Origin: Litorimonas sp964490745
GTDB taxonomy: Bacteria > Pseudomonadota > Alphaproteobacteria > Caulobacterales > Maricaulaceae
Assembly: GCA_964490745.1 (NCBI GenBank)
Contig: CAZBDT010000060.1
Location: 1-13,987, forward strand
DNA: 13,987 bases
Direction of reading: 5' to 3'
In this document: in pieces, positions 1 to 7,764 of the stretch
Layout: every line of letters begins with the position of its first letter
Position numbering within the stretch: the first letter of the stretch is position 1
Program-made: the position numbers and the translations under genes
The notes under the pieces: model-generated
The model's database searches: none
What the model saw: only the letters and a program-made list of their open reading frames with translations
Told to the model about the DNA's origin: nothing

Positions 1-429
1 ATTTCCGACATCACGCGAAGCTACGTGTTTGGTGAACCCACGGAAAAGCAGCGCCATGTCTGGAACGCGGAGAAAGCCGCACAGGCGAAAGCGTTTGAGG
101 CGGCGCAGATTGATACGCGGTGCGGCGATGTGGATTTGGCCGCGCGGGCAGAGCTCGAAAAACACGGCTTCGGTCCCGGCTATAAAACGCCGGGTCTGCC
201 CCACCGCACGGGTCATGGCATAGGCTTAGATATTCACGAATGGCCCTATCTGAATTGGGGCGACGATACGATTTTAGAGCCGGGCATGTGTTTCTCGAAC
301 GAGCCGATGATTTGTTTATATGGCGAGTTCGGCGTGAGGCTGGAAGATCATTTTTATATGGGGAATGACGGTCCCGTTTGGTTTACGGAGCCGAGTCACA
401 GCGTGGATGATCCGTTCGCGGGTGTTTAA
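1..429 (+). CDS. M24-family metallopeptidase (Xaa-Pro aminopeptidase-like), 5'-truncated
   Basis: C-terminal part of a pita-bread-fold M24 peptidase; the reading frame is open from the first base of the window, so the start and the N-terminal half lie upstream. M24 enzymes bind two divalent metal ions through Asp, Asp, His, Glu and Glu. Four of the five ligands are visible: the second Asp in SDITR (codon 3 of the window), the His in the HRTGHGIGLDIHEWP segment, the Glu of SNEPM, and the Glu of GVRLEDHF near the end. This pattern fits aminopeptidase P or creatinase-like enzymes that act on N-terminal Xaa-Pro bonds in the cytoplasm, but the specificity domain is not in the window, so prolidase, aminopeptidase or ectoine-hydrolase-like roles cannot be separated. 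The stop is TAA at 427-429; the next gene overlaps or abuts the 3' end. The family is secure, the substrate is not. Confidence 0.88.
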   Translation: MSDITRSYVFGEPTEKQRHVWNAEKAAQAKAFEAAQIDTRCGDVDLAARAELEKHGFGPGYKTPGLPHRTGHGIGLDIHEWPYLNWGDDTILEPGMCFSNEPMICLYGEFGVRLEDHFYMGNDGPVWFTEPSHSVDDPFAGV

Positions 430-883
430 AGTGATAGACGAGACAATCAAATTCATTCCGTTTTCTATATTAGTTTTAGTCTCTGTTTCCTGTTCAGATA
501 CAAACAAGCACCGTTTTAAATTGCTTTACGAAAACTCCGCTACTCTTACCCTTGAGTGCGGTAACTGTTTTTATTATACGGGCAGTTATGAGCGGCCTCC
601 AACGTCAGTCGTTGAACGAAAAATTGATTCAGACGGCATAGAATTACTCGCGAGTATTAAGTTCTGCGGCTTGGGAGATACAACACCAGATGCTTGGATT
701 AAGATAGAAACCGATGTCGGGGATGTTGCAGAATTTGGCCTCCTTTTTCCTAGCCAAAAATCTAATCCAACATTAAGAATCCAGTCAAATGAAACAGGGT
801 TTGGACAAGGCTGCACACGCAAGGATCAAATCCGCTTTGAAACTTTCATTTTTACCTACGCAAATGATCTAAGCGGTAAGTAA
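407..883 (+). CDS. Small secreted or lipoprotein-like hypothetical protein
   Basis: I do not recognise a family. With the ATG at 407 the product begins MIRSRVFK, giving the basic n-region of a signal peptide, then a hydrophobic stretch (FIPFSILVLVSVS) ending in a Cys. A lipoprotein is possible, but Ser at -3 is a poor lipobox. The mature part has several Cys (ECGNC, KFCG, GQGC) that could form periplasmic disulfides. A GTG at 431, one base past the stop of the peptidase gene, is the alternative start; it avoids the overlap but leaves an acidic n-region. Neither start has a clear Shine-Dalgarno. From about 430 the DNA is visibly richer in A and T than the flanking genes, which may mean relaxed constraint or recent acquisition. 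It runs with the peptidase gene and ends 9 bases before the convergent end of ftsK, with no hairpin terminator seen between them. Confidence 0.55.
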   Translation: MIRSRVFKVIDETIKFIPFSILVLVSVSCSDTNKHRFKLLYENSATLTLECGNCFYYTGSYERPPTSVVERKIDSDGIELLASIKFCGLGDTTPDAWIKIETDVGDVAEFGLLFPSQKSNPTLRIQSNETGFGQGCTRKDQIRFETFIFTYANDLSGK

Positions 884-892
884 AAGTGCGCG

Positions 893-3307
893 CTAAAACG
901 CCTCTTCCTCCGGCAGGAATATTTCGCGCTTTCCGCCTGAGCCTGCGGCGCTGATCATACCTTCGCCTTCCATGCGCTCAATCAAATCTGCGGCGCGATT
1001 ATAGCCAATGGAAAGTTTGCGTTGGATGTAGCTGGTCGAGGCTTTCCGGTCCCGCGCCACAATCGCGACGGCCTGATCAAAGAGGGAGCCGCCTTCGCTA
1101 CCGCCGCCAGCTTTGGTCGGATCACTTGGCGCTTCTTCGCGTTCCGTCGTGATATCTTCGAGATAGCTTGGCGCGCCTTGGGCTTTCATAAAGGCGGCGA
1201 TGCGCTCAACCTCGCCGTCACTTACAAAAGGACCATGGAGGCGGCGTGGACGGCCTGTACCCGCAAAGAGCATATCGCCATTGCCGAGCAGGGCTTCGCC
1301 GCCTTGTTCGCCGAGGATGACGCGGCTGTCGATTTTAGAACCGACGCGGAAACAAATCCGGGCCGGGAAATTAGCTTTAATGGTACCCGTGATAACATCG
1401 GTGGACGGACGCTGCGTCGCCATGATGACGTGAATGCCCGCCGCCCGCGCCATTTGCGCGAGACGCTGGACGGAGCCTTCAATGTCCTTCTTGGCGACCA
1501 TCATCAGGTCGGCCATTTCGTCAATGATGACGACGATATAAGGCATGGGTTCGAATTCGAGCTCTTCCGTCTCATATTCAGGCTCGCCGGTTTCCTTATT
1601 GTAACCCGTCATGATCGTCTTGGTCATGACTTCGCCGCTGGCTTTATATTCGGCGACTTTTTCGTTGAACCCGGCCATATTCCGGACGTTCATTTTGGCC
1701 ATTTTCCGGTAGCGGTCTTCCATTTCCCGCACCGTCCATTTCAGCGCGACGACAGCTTTTTTCGGCTCGGTCACGACAGGGGCGAGCAGATGCGGGCAGC
1801 CATCATAAACGGACAGTTCGAGCATTTTCGGGTCGATCATGATGAACTTACACTGCTCCGGCGTCAGCGTGTACATCAGCGAGAGGATCATGGCGTTGAC
1901 ACCCACCGACTTACCGGACCCGGTTGTACCCGCGACCAACAAATGCGGCATCTTGGCGAGGTCAGCGACGAAAGGCGTACCGCCAATATCTTCGCCGAGA
2001 ATGAGCGGCAGCGAGGCCTCAGAGTTTTGGAAAGTCGAGCTTGCCAGCATATCGCGCAACCAGACCATCTCGCGTTTGCGGTTCGGCAGTTCGACGCCCA
2101 TGGCATTGCGGCCGGGGACGACTGCGATCCGGGCGGATTGGGCGGACATGTTTCTGGCGATGTCGTCAGAGAGGTTGATGATGCGTTGGGACTTCACACC
2201 GGGCGCAGGCTCAAATTCGAAGAGCGTGACAACGGGTCCCGGACTGACTTGTCCCATTTCGCCGTCCACGCCGTAATCGCCCATGACTTTGTGAAGCTGA
2301 TCAGATGCGCGGCGCAATGCGCCTTCATCGCGCACGGTGGAGCGCGGTGGTGGGGCTTTCAAAAGGTCGAGACCGGGGAGGACATAGTCATCATTGCCGG
2401 AAAAATCGAAACTCGGTTGAGGCGGCTTTTTAACGGTCTTGCGCTTGGTCGTACGCTTTTTCGGTGCGGGTTTTGGTGCAGCCACAGGTTCAGGCGCATA
2501 GGTTGCTGGGGCAGGGGCAGGCGTATCAGGGATGTCGCGATAAAGCGGTTCGCTCGCCATTTGGGCGTCCATGGGCGTCTCATATCCTTTGCGGAACAAG
2601 CGCACAATCCAAGCGGAGAAACGATCAACCCAAATGCGGATATAGGCCCAAACTAATGTCGCCGCATCTGCAACATCCAAGAGGTCTTTCGTAACCACAC
2701 CGAGATAGAGGGCCAATAAATAGGCGGCCCCGGCAAAGGACAAGATCGCAATCCAAAGCCCGGAGAGCGGAACGTTAAACGCATCAAGCCAGCCCTTAGG
2801 TGTCAGATGTAAAATATCGCCGATCAATCCACCTAAGCCGCTCGCCATGGGCCAGCTTTGCGGAATGGGGAAAGCGGATAGCGTCATTGTCCCCAGCAGG
2901 ATTGCGCCAGTCCCAATTGCAATTCGTTTCCATTTCATAGCGCGTGAACGCGGTCCAACTCGGCCCATGAGGCGACGGATACCGGAAAGGGAAATTAAGA
3001 CACCTAGAAGCAGTCCGCCCCAGCCTAAGGTTTGCATGAAGAGGTTCGCTATATTCGCGCCCGCAATTCCAAATGGATGGCGGCCCACACCGATTCCGGC
3101 TGTGTCACCTGTCGGATCGAACGGATTATAGGCGAGTACACACACTAGAATGATCACGCCGATAAGACACAGGCATAAGGCTCTGACCGCCCGCCAAAAA
3201 ACATTGCCTTGCTGTGCCGTGACTTCGGCCATCATCGCATGGATATCTTCCGGTGCGTATTGATAACCTGCATCATATTCGGCAGTTGCTGATGGCGGTG
3301 GTGTCAT
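893..3307 (-). CDS. ftsK: DNA translocase FtsK
   Basis: Septum-anchored, ATP-driven DNA pump that clears chromosome termini from the division plane and aligns dif sites for XerCD. The 804-residue product shows the full order of the family. Four hydrophobic segments lie in the N-terminal region (about 41-60, 89-109, 129-146 and 181-204). A Pro/Ala/Lys-rich linker spans about 261-298 and is short compared with the E. coli linker. The alpha/beta motor has Walker A GTTGSGKS at 460-467 and Walker B IVVIIDE at 591-597, followed by MATQRPS, typical of FtsK/SpoIIIE. A winged-helix gamma domain for reading polar DNA sequences lies at about 742-800. A 30-residue insertion rich in Glu and Thr (560-589) precedes Walker B, as I recall from other alphaproteobacterial FtsK proteins. 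The ATG at 3307 has a GAGG ribosome site 5 bases upstream. The gene is divergent from the FAD monooxygenase gene. Confidence 0.97.
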   Translation of the reverse strand: MTPPPSATAEYDAGYQYAPEDIHAMMAEVTAQQGNVFWRAVRALCLCLIGVIILVCVLAYNPFDPTGDTAGIGVGRHPFGIAGANIANLFMQTLGWGGLLLGVLISLSGIRRLMGRVGPRSRAMKWKRIAIGTGAILLGTMTLSAFPIPQSWPMASGLGGLIGDILHLTPKGWLDAFNVPLSGLWIAILSFAGAAYLLALYLGVVTKDLLDVADAATLVWAYIRIWVDRFSAWIVRLFRKGYETPMDAQMASEPLYRDIPDTPAPAPATYAPEPVAAPKPAPKKRTTKRKTVKKPPQPSFDFSGNDDYVLPGLDLLKAPPPRSTVRDEGALRRASDQLHKVMGDYGVDGEMGQVSPGPVVTLFEFEPAPGVKSQRIINLSDDIARNMSAQSARIAVVPGRNAMGVELPNRKREMVWLRDMLASSTFQNSEASLPLILGEDIGGTPFVADLAKMPHLLVAGTTGSGKSVGVNAMILSLMYTLTPEQCKFIMIDPKMLELSVYDGCPHLLAPVVTEPKKAVVALKWTVREMEDRYRKMAKMNVRNMAGFNEKVAEYKASGEVMTKTIMTGYNKETGEPEYETEELEFEPMPYIVVIIDEMADLMMVAKKDIEGSVQRLAQMARAAGIHVIMATQRPSTDVITGTIKANFPARICFRVGSKIDSRVILGEQGGEALLGNGDMLFAGTGRPRRLHGPFVSDGEVERIAAFMKAQGAPSYLEDITTEREEAPSDPTKAGGGSEGGSLFDQAVAIVARDRKASTSYIQRKLSIGYNRAADLIERMEGEGMISAAGSGGKREIFLPEEEAF

Positions 3308-3439
3308 CTGGACCTCAAAGCAGGGTTAAAACGCTTACCAAAGTGTAAATAGCAAGCGTGAATGAGGCGTTAAGGCCAAGGCAGATTTGATGCGATTTGC
3401 CGCCTTTTACTTCCAGACGATGGGGCCTATGTGAGAGTT

Positions 3440-4630
3440 ATGAAAACAGACTTTGACGTTATCATTATAGGTGCGGGCTTGGTGGGCCTCACAACGGCTT
3501 TGGCCTGTGCGGAAAGCGGCGCAGATGTCGCACTGTTGGACAGGGCAATGATTAAGTCGGGAGCTGACGGAAGAGCCTCGGCTTTATCGACAACGTCCTT
3601 GCGATTATTCGAAAATCTCGGCGTGGATATATCCGGGAAATTGCAGCCGATCCAAGATATGCTTGTCACAGAAGGCACTCCCAATAGTCCGTGGCGCCTT
3701 CATTTTGAGGGAGATGGCGACGGCGGTGATTTGGGCGCACTTATTGAAAACCCCACTCTTAAGTCCGCTTTGGTTGATCGCGTTAGGGCGTCCAAATCCA
3801 TTGACTGCTTCGCTTCTATTTCGGTTCAAGGTTTTGAAGAGAGTGGCGGACACGTCACAGTTCAGACAGATCAGGGTCAATTCTCTGCCAGTCTTTTGGT
3901 TGCGGCGGATGGCAGAAATTCGGTAATACGTCGGAAAGCCGGGATAACGGTTCAACGTTTTGATTATGATGCGGCGTCTCTTGTCACAACGATTTCACAT
4001 GAATTACCGCATGATGGTTTGGCCTGGCAACGGATTATAAAAGGTGGCGCTCTAGCCGTTTTGCCGCTGACCGAGGCCCGAAGTCAGATTGTGTGGTCAG
4101 GACCAACCGCTGCGATCAACGCGGCTGCCGCGGTGGAAGAGTCAGATTTTTTAAGTCTGTTATCCGAGAAAATGGACGGATATTTGGGAGATATGACTTT
4201 GACTGCACCCCGTCAAAGCTACCCACTTCGCTTGCAGGTGGCGGATAGGTTTTCAACGGGCCGTATCGCACTGGTTGGCGACGCTGCACATGTCATTCAT
4301 CCGCTGGCAGGGCAGGGGTTAAACTTAGGGCTACGAGATGCTGCGGCTTTGGCCGATGGCGTGAACTCGGCTATAATGACAGGTCAGGATATAGGCGTGA
4401 CGGCATTATTGGATTATGATCTTTGGCGGAATGCAGACACAAGACAGTTTGGAATGCTCACCCATTTAATCTCTGAGATTTCAGGCACAAAATTAACTGC
4501 GTTTGGGCATGCAAGACGTCTTGGCTTGGCCTTGACAAATAACTCCTCCATACTCAAATCCGCCTTGGAAAAACGCGCATCCGGTGATGGCCGTGAGCTT
4601 CCTGACTTAATGCAAAGGCGCTATAAATAG
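3440..4630 (+). CDS. UbiH/UbiF/COQ6-family FAD-dependent monooxygenase (ubiquinone biosynthesis)
   Basis: Class A flavoprotein hydroxylase that should add a hydroxyl group to the ring of an octa- or decaprenyl phenol during ubiquinone synthesis, at the inner face of the cytoplasmic membrane. Numbering from the ATG at 3440 (396 residues), the Rossmann GxGxxG is at 11-16 (GAGLVG), the DG motif is VAADGRNSVIRRKAG around 158, and the second FAD motif is GDAAHVIHPLAGQGLNLGL starting at 280. That last block is characteristic of the UbiH/COQ6 branch rather than of general aromatic hydroxylases. Which ring position it acts on cannot be told from sequence, because alphaproteobacteria mix UbiH, UbiF, UbiL and UbiM homologues. 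A GTG at 3431 is in frame and would add three residues; the ATG is preferred because MKTDFDVIIIG is the usual compact N-terminus. An intrinsic terminator follows at 4719-4755. Confidence 0.9.
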   Translation: MKTDFDVIIIGAGLVGLTTALACAESGADVALLDRAMIKSGADGRASALSTTSLRLFENLGVDISGKLQPIQDMLVTEGTPNSPWRLHFEGDGDGGDLGALIENPTLKSALVDRVRASKSIDCFASISVQGFEESGGHVTVQTDQGQFSASLLVAADGRNSVIRRKAGITVQRFDYDAASLVTTISHELPHDGLAWQRIIKGGALAVLPLTEARSQIVWSGPTAAINAAAAVEESDFLSLLSEKMDGYLGDMTLTAPRQSYPLRLQVADRFSTGRIALVGDAAHVIHPLAGQGLNLGLRDAAALADGVNSAIMTGQDIGVTALLDYDLWRNADTRQFGMLTHLISEISGTKLTAFGHARRLGLALTNNSSILKSALEKRASGDGRELPDLMQRRYK

Positions 4631-4665
4631 CGTTCATCTTGCATTCATGTTAAGGCGTTCATCAG
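4630..4665 (+). repeat. Tandem TTCAT repeats just downstream of the monooxygenase gene
   Basis: Two adjacent 11-mers, GCGTTCATCTT (4630-4640) and GCATTCATGTT (4641-4651), match at 9 of 11 positions, and a third copy, GCGTTCATCAG, starts at 4655. An 11-base period, about one helical turn, is typical of direct-repeat boxes bound by OmpR/PhoB-type response regulators. Because they sit upstream of two RNA hairpins and a terminator, they may be the control region of a short transcript. The regulator is not identified. Confidence 0.45.
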
Positions 4666-4682
4666 CAGCTGACGCAAAAGAT

Positions 4683-4755
4683 CGATATCGGACAACTGCG
4701 CCCCGTTTCGGTATCGTAGCCCTGTCTTCCGCCCAGCGGAGGGCAGGGCGTTTTC
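4683..4755 (+). ncRNA. Candidate structured small RNA or 3'UTR element
   Basis: Two hairpins follow each other on the plus strand. The first pairs 4683-4692 with 4707-4716 (10 bp, loop of 14) and the second is the terminator at 4719-4749. Each stem contains two G-U wobble pairs that would be A-C mismatches on the minus strand, so the fold is specific to plus-strand RNA. The tandem repeats at 4630-4665 lie where a promoter-proximal operator would be. I see no convincing -10 box, so the element may instead be the processed 3' end of the monooxygenase mRNA. No coding potential is evident. It matches no RNA family I can name. Confidence 0.35.
4719..4755 (+). terminator. Intrinsic terminator of the monooxygenase gene or of the candidate small RNA
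   Basis: A 14-bp stem (4719-4732 with 4736-4749, two G-U wobbles) closes a CCA loop and is followed by GTTTTCATTT. The orientation is set by the wobble pairs, which work only in plus-strand RNA. It sits just before the convergent stop of recF and would keep monooxygenase transcripts out of recF. Confidence 0.8.
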
Positions 4756-4757
4756 AT

Positions 4758-5873
4758 TTATGAGAGCTGTCCATCGGCGACCTGCATGATTTGCGCGCGG
4801 GCCCCAAAGTCGGAAAAAAGTGTCTTGTCTGTCCCTGTCATGAAGACTTGAAGGCCAAGGTCCAATAACTCTTCGGCTAGCGCAGCCCTGCGTAGGGAGT
4901 CCAAATGCGCGGCGACTTCATCCAGTAATAAAATCGGATGTCTTTCGGCTAGAGCGCGCGCTTGCGCGAGGATAAGACCGATCAGGAGGGCTTTTTGTTC
5001 CCCGGTTGAACAAAGCGCCGCAGGCATCGCTTTGGCTTTGTGGGTGACATGTAACTCGGTCCTGTGTGGACCTGTTAGGGTCCGACCCGCGCGCATATCT
5101 ATTTGCCGCTCGGTCGCCAGCCTGTCTCGATAGCTGTCAGCTAGGGAGGTGAGATCCCGGCCATCTTGAAACTGATTTTCCAGCGTGCCGTTCAACCCTA
5201 TCAAAGAATTATTAAAGAAGGTTTCTCTGACCGTGATCTCCCGCTGTAGATTCGTCACTGTTTCTGTACGGGCTTGCGCAACCAAAGCTCCGAATTTGGC
5301 AAGGTCCGCCTCAATCGCTTCGTACCAGGCACGATCTGAGATACCGTCGCTAAGGAGGCGGTTTCGTTCTGTGCGGGCTTTTTCGAACCGGATTGTGTTG
5401 GCCCCATGATCGGGCGCAAAGGCTAAGGCAAAACGGTCAATGAATTTACGGCGATCAGAGGCGGGGCCCGTAAATAACCGATCTTGCGCAGGCGTAAGCC
5501 ATAGCATTGAGATGCGCCGGGCCAGCTCAGGTCCCGTCGCCGCTTTTCCGTCGATCTTAAGCTGTCGACGGCGCGGATATTCCGGGACTTGCCCGATTGA
5601 TATGCGCGTTGGCTCGTCCTCATCCTGTCCGATATGGAGCGACGCGTTGATGCCCCAAGCCGGGCGTGACGTTCCATTTTCGACACGAGCTAACAGATCG
5701 ACTTTCGCACGCCGTAAGCCCCGCCCGGGAGATAGCAATGATATGGCTTCTAAAAGGTTCGTTTTACCAGCGCCATTAGGGCCGTAGAGTGCGATTGCAC
5801 CCGACTGAAACGCGATATCCAACGCAGGATAGGACCGAAAATCGATCAGCCGTAAAGAGGCAATCGACGCCAC
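4758..5873 (-). CDS. recF: DNA replication and repair protein RecF
   Basis: SMC/ABC-like ATPase of the RecFOR pathway, which helps load RecA at gaps next to stalled or damaged replication forks. The 371-residue product has Walker A GPNGAGKT at 31-38, the ABC-type signature STGEQKAL starting at 289, and Walker B ILLLDE at 314-319 followed by the D-loop AAHLD. The N-terminus (LRLIDFRSYPALDI) is the classic RecF opening. Length is normal for the family. The start is GTG at 5873, placed 10 bases after the dnaN stop, so the two genes are almost certainly cotranscribed and translation may be coupled; no good ribosome site is visible in the short gap. The usual next gene in many bacteria, gyrB, is absent: a convergent monooxygenase gene follows. 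Confidence 0.96.
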   Translation of the reverse strand: MASIASLRLIDFRSYPALDIAFQSGAIALYGPNGAGKTNLLEAISLLSPGRGLRRAKVDLLARVENGTSRPAWGINASLHIGQDEDEPTRISIGQVPEYPRRRQLKIDGKAATGPELARRISMLWLTPAQDRLFTGPASDRRKFIDRFALAFAPDHGANTIRFEKARTERNRLLSDGISDRAWYEAIEADLAKFGALVAQARTETVTNLQREITVRETFFNNSLIGLNGTLENQFQDGRDLTSLADSYRDRLATERQIDMRAGRTLTGPHRTELHVTHKAKAMPAALCSTGEQKALLIGLILAQARALAERHPILLLDEVAAHLDSLRRAALAEELLDLGLQVFMTGTDKTLFSDFGARAQIMQVADGQLS

Positions 5874-5883
5874 TTAAAAGGGG

Positions 5884-6987
5884 TTAGACGCGCAGTGGCA
5901 TCAAAACGAAGAGCGCATGTTCATCTTCGCTGTCCTTGACCAATGCAGGCGAGGCGGGGCTGTCCAAGAAGAATGTCGCGTCGCGTCCTTCTATTTGGCC
6001 CGCGACATCCAGCAGATATTTCGCATTAAACCCGATTTCCAGCGGATCAGCGGCGTAGTCGACCGGAAGGTCTTCATTGGCGTTACCGCTTTCCGGATTA
6101 TTCACGGTCAGGGATAGGTTATGCTCTGCCAAGCTAAGTTTAACTGAACGCGATTTTTCAGCAGAAATCGTCGCAACGCGGTCAACGGCGCCCTTGAAAA
6201 CCTGATTGTCAATCGTCAGCTCTTTGGTGTTTCCTTTCGGAATAACGCGCTCATAATCCGGGAAGGTTCCGTCAATCAATTTGGATGTCATCACGGCATT
6301 ACCCGTCTTGAAACGGATTTTGGCTTCGCTGACGCTGACATGGACGTCGCTATCCATCCCATCGATTAAGCGGCGGATTTCAGAGACAGTTTTGCGCGGA
6401 ATGATGACGCCCGGCATGTCGGCGGCGCCGCTTGGAGCCGGGCTTTCAGCTAAGGCTAAGCGGTGGCCGTCTGTTGCGACAGCGCGCAATTTTCCGTCAT
6501 GTCCGTGAACGTAAATACCGTTCAAATAATAGCGGGTCTCTTCAGTTGAAATGGCAAAGCGCGTTTTATCAATCAGGCGGGACAGGTCCGCCGCAGATAT
6601 TGAGAATTCATGTGTAAAGCCGTCCGCCGTCATTTTCGGGAAATCGCCTGAGGGCAGCAGCGGCAGCGTAAAGTGCGAACGCCCCGCATCAACATCCAAA
6701 CGGTCGTCTGAGTTGATTTGCAAAACGACTTGCGATCCGTCCGGCAATTTCCGCGCGATATCGTATAGCGTGTGTGCCGGGGCCGTCACCTGTCCGGGCG
6801 CGGAGATATCCGCAGAAGTCGTTTCAGAGACCTCAATATCCAAATCGGTTGCGACCAATGTCAATTGTCCGTCCTCTGCGCTCATGAGAACGTTTGACAA
6901 AATCGGGATTGTATTCCGGCGTTCAACGACGTTCTGGACGTGTCCCAAAGCCTTAAGCAGGGTAGAGCGTTCAATAGAGAGGCGCAT
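5884..6987 (-). CDS. dnaN: DNA polymerase III sliding clamp, beta subunit
   Basis: Ring-shaped homodimeric processivity clamp that holds DNA polymerase III and repair factors on DNA. The 367-residue product is standard length and covers three clamp domains (roughly 1-120, 128-250 and 255-367). It begins MRLSIERSTLLKAL and contains the RRNTIPILSNVLM segment and the terminal ALFVLMPLRV, which contributes to the partner-binding pocket. The start is ATG at 6987 with AAGG upstream in the minus-strand leader. dnaN is the first gene of a two-gene unit with recF. No dnaA is next to it; the upstream neighbour on the same strand is secB, separated by a terminator, so dnaN needs its own promoter (candidate at 7020-7047). 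The split from dnaA is common in alphaproteobacteria. Confidence 0.97.
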   Translation of the reverse strand: MRLSIERSTLLKALGHVQNVVERRNTIPILSNVLMSAEDGQLTLVATDLDIEVSETTSADISAPGQVTAPAHTLYDIARKLPDGSQVVLQINSDDRLDVDAGRSHFTLPLLPSGDFPKMTADGFTHEFSISAADLSRLIDKTRFAISTEETRYYLNGIYVHGHDGKLRAVATDGHRLALAESPAPSGAADMPGVIIPRKTVSEIRRLIDGMDSDVHVSVSEAKIRFKTGNAVMTSKLIDGTFPDYERVIPKGNTKELTIDNQVFKGAVDRVATISAEKSRSVKLSLAEHNLSLTVNNPESGNANEDLPVDYAADPLEIGFNAKYLLDVAGQIEGRDATFFLDSPASPALVKDSEDEHALFVLMPLRV

Positions 6988-7019
6988 GACGGACCTTGAA
7001 AATAGAATTACGTCCGAAA

Positions 7020-7047
7020 GTCATAGCTTAATGTGCGCACATGTGAA
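7020..7047 (-). promoter_or_regulatory. Candidate dnaN promoter with a 12-bp palindrome in the spacer
   Basis: On the minus strand a TTCACA (7047-7042) is followed after 16 bases by TATGAC (7025-7020), a modest sigma70-like pair in the only gap between the secB terminator and dnaN. The spacer holds a perfect palindrome, ATGTGCGCACAT (7031-7042), that touches the -35 box, which is the geometry of a repressor site. The regulator is unknown. Confidence 0.35.
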
Positions 7048-7060
7048 GACCAGCCGGCAT

Positions 7061-7096
7061 AAAAATACCCGCCCCCAGAGGTCTGAGGCGGGTATT
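7061..7096 (-). terminator. Intrinsic terminator downstream of secB
   Basis: Perfect 10-bp stem AATACCCGCC (7064-7073) with GGCGGGTATT (7087-7096) and a 13-base loop. On the minus strand it is followed directly by a run of T (complement of the A run at 7061-7065). It lies 23 bases past the secB stop and isolates secB from dnaN. There is no T tract on the plus-strand side. Confidence 0.85.
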
Positions 7097-7119
7097 CAAG
7101 TGGATATTTTCCAGATGGG

Positions 7120-7653
7120 TTAGTTCACGCCGGCTTCTTGTGCGCGGCGCATCATTTCGTCGCGGAACATGGCTGTGAAATCCGGTGGATCCAACAGAAT
7201 TGGCGGGAAGCCACCACTTTGTGTCATGGAAGCCATGATCTGGCGCGCAAATGGGAAGAGGAGGCGCGGACATTCGATCATGATCAATGGTTGAACTTCT
7301 TCTATACCAACACCTTGGAAGGCGAAGAGACCTGAATATTCAAGCTCTGCGATGAAGGCGACTTCGTTCTCACGCCGTGCTTCGGCTTTCAGCATCAATG
7401 TGACTTCGACCGTGTCGTCATCCATCATCTGGCGACCAATTTCGATATTCACACCAATTTGCGGGGCTGGAAGGCCGGAGCGCAGGCTGTTTGGCGCGCC
7501 TGGATTCTCGAAGCTCTGATCCTTCGTATATTGCGCTAAGACGGACAGCATGGGGCCTTGTGGGGCGTCTTCCGGTGTGACGGCGTTTTCGCCTTCGATG
7601 GATAAACTGTCTTCTGCGGGTGTCTCTTCACCCTTTTTTGGTTTCTTGGCCAT
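7120..7653 (-). CDS. secB: Protein-export chaperone SecB
   Basis: Cytoplasmic tetrameric holdase that keeps preproteins unfolded and delivers them to SecA. The 177-residue product carries the SecB core: LSVLAQYTKDQSFENP, the beta-sheet segment with EVTLMLKAEA, GLFAF, and the ECPRLLFPFARQ block that forms part of the tetramer and SecA-binding surface. The first 30 residues (MAKKPKKGEETPAED and on) form a charged extension often seen in alphaproteobacterial SecB. An upstream in-frame ATG at 7704 would add 17 residues, but the ATG at 7653 has AAGGAAAGAG just before it and gives the normal N-terminus. It is divergent from the timA-mltA-smr operon across a 111-base gap, an arrangement conserved in many alphaproteobacteria. 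Confidence 0.96.
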   Translation of the reverse strand: MAKKPKKGEETPAEDSLSIEGENAVTPEDAPQGPMLSVLAQYTKDQSFENPGAPNSLRSGLPAPQIGVNIEIGRQMMDDDTVEVTLMLKAEARRENEVAFIAELEYSGLFAFQGVGIEEVQPLIMIECPRLLFPFARQIMASMTQSGGFPPILLDPPDFTAMFRDEMMRRAQEAGVN

Positions 7654-7764
7654 AATGCTCTTTCCTTGAAACGGCTGACGACACACCTTAGCTGATATAT
7701 TCATTAGCCCAGACGGTCTGTTAGGCCGTATATAGGTTCGTAATTCGCGAGATAAAGGCCTTCC

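Noticed and set aside
365..406. Extension of the small exported protein to ATG 365
   Set aside because: It would overlap the peptidase gene by 65 bases and put a long non-signal stretch ahead of the hydrophobic segment.
1022..2656. A 544-codon open frame on the plus strand opposite ftsK
   Set aside because: It is antisense to the conserved FtsK motor domain. Its translation is rich in His, Arg, Asp and Phe with no recognisable domain, as expected from the reverse complement of a biased coding sequence.
7654..7704. Longer SecB starting at ATG 7704
   Set aside because: The ATG at 7653 has a good purine-rich ribosome site and gives the normal charged SecB N-terminus. The extra 17 residues look like translated leader.
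7710..7720. Inverted repeat CAGACGGTCTG between secB and timA
   Set aside because: Only 5-bp arms, with no clear promoter boxes placed around it; it could easily be chance.
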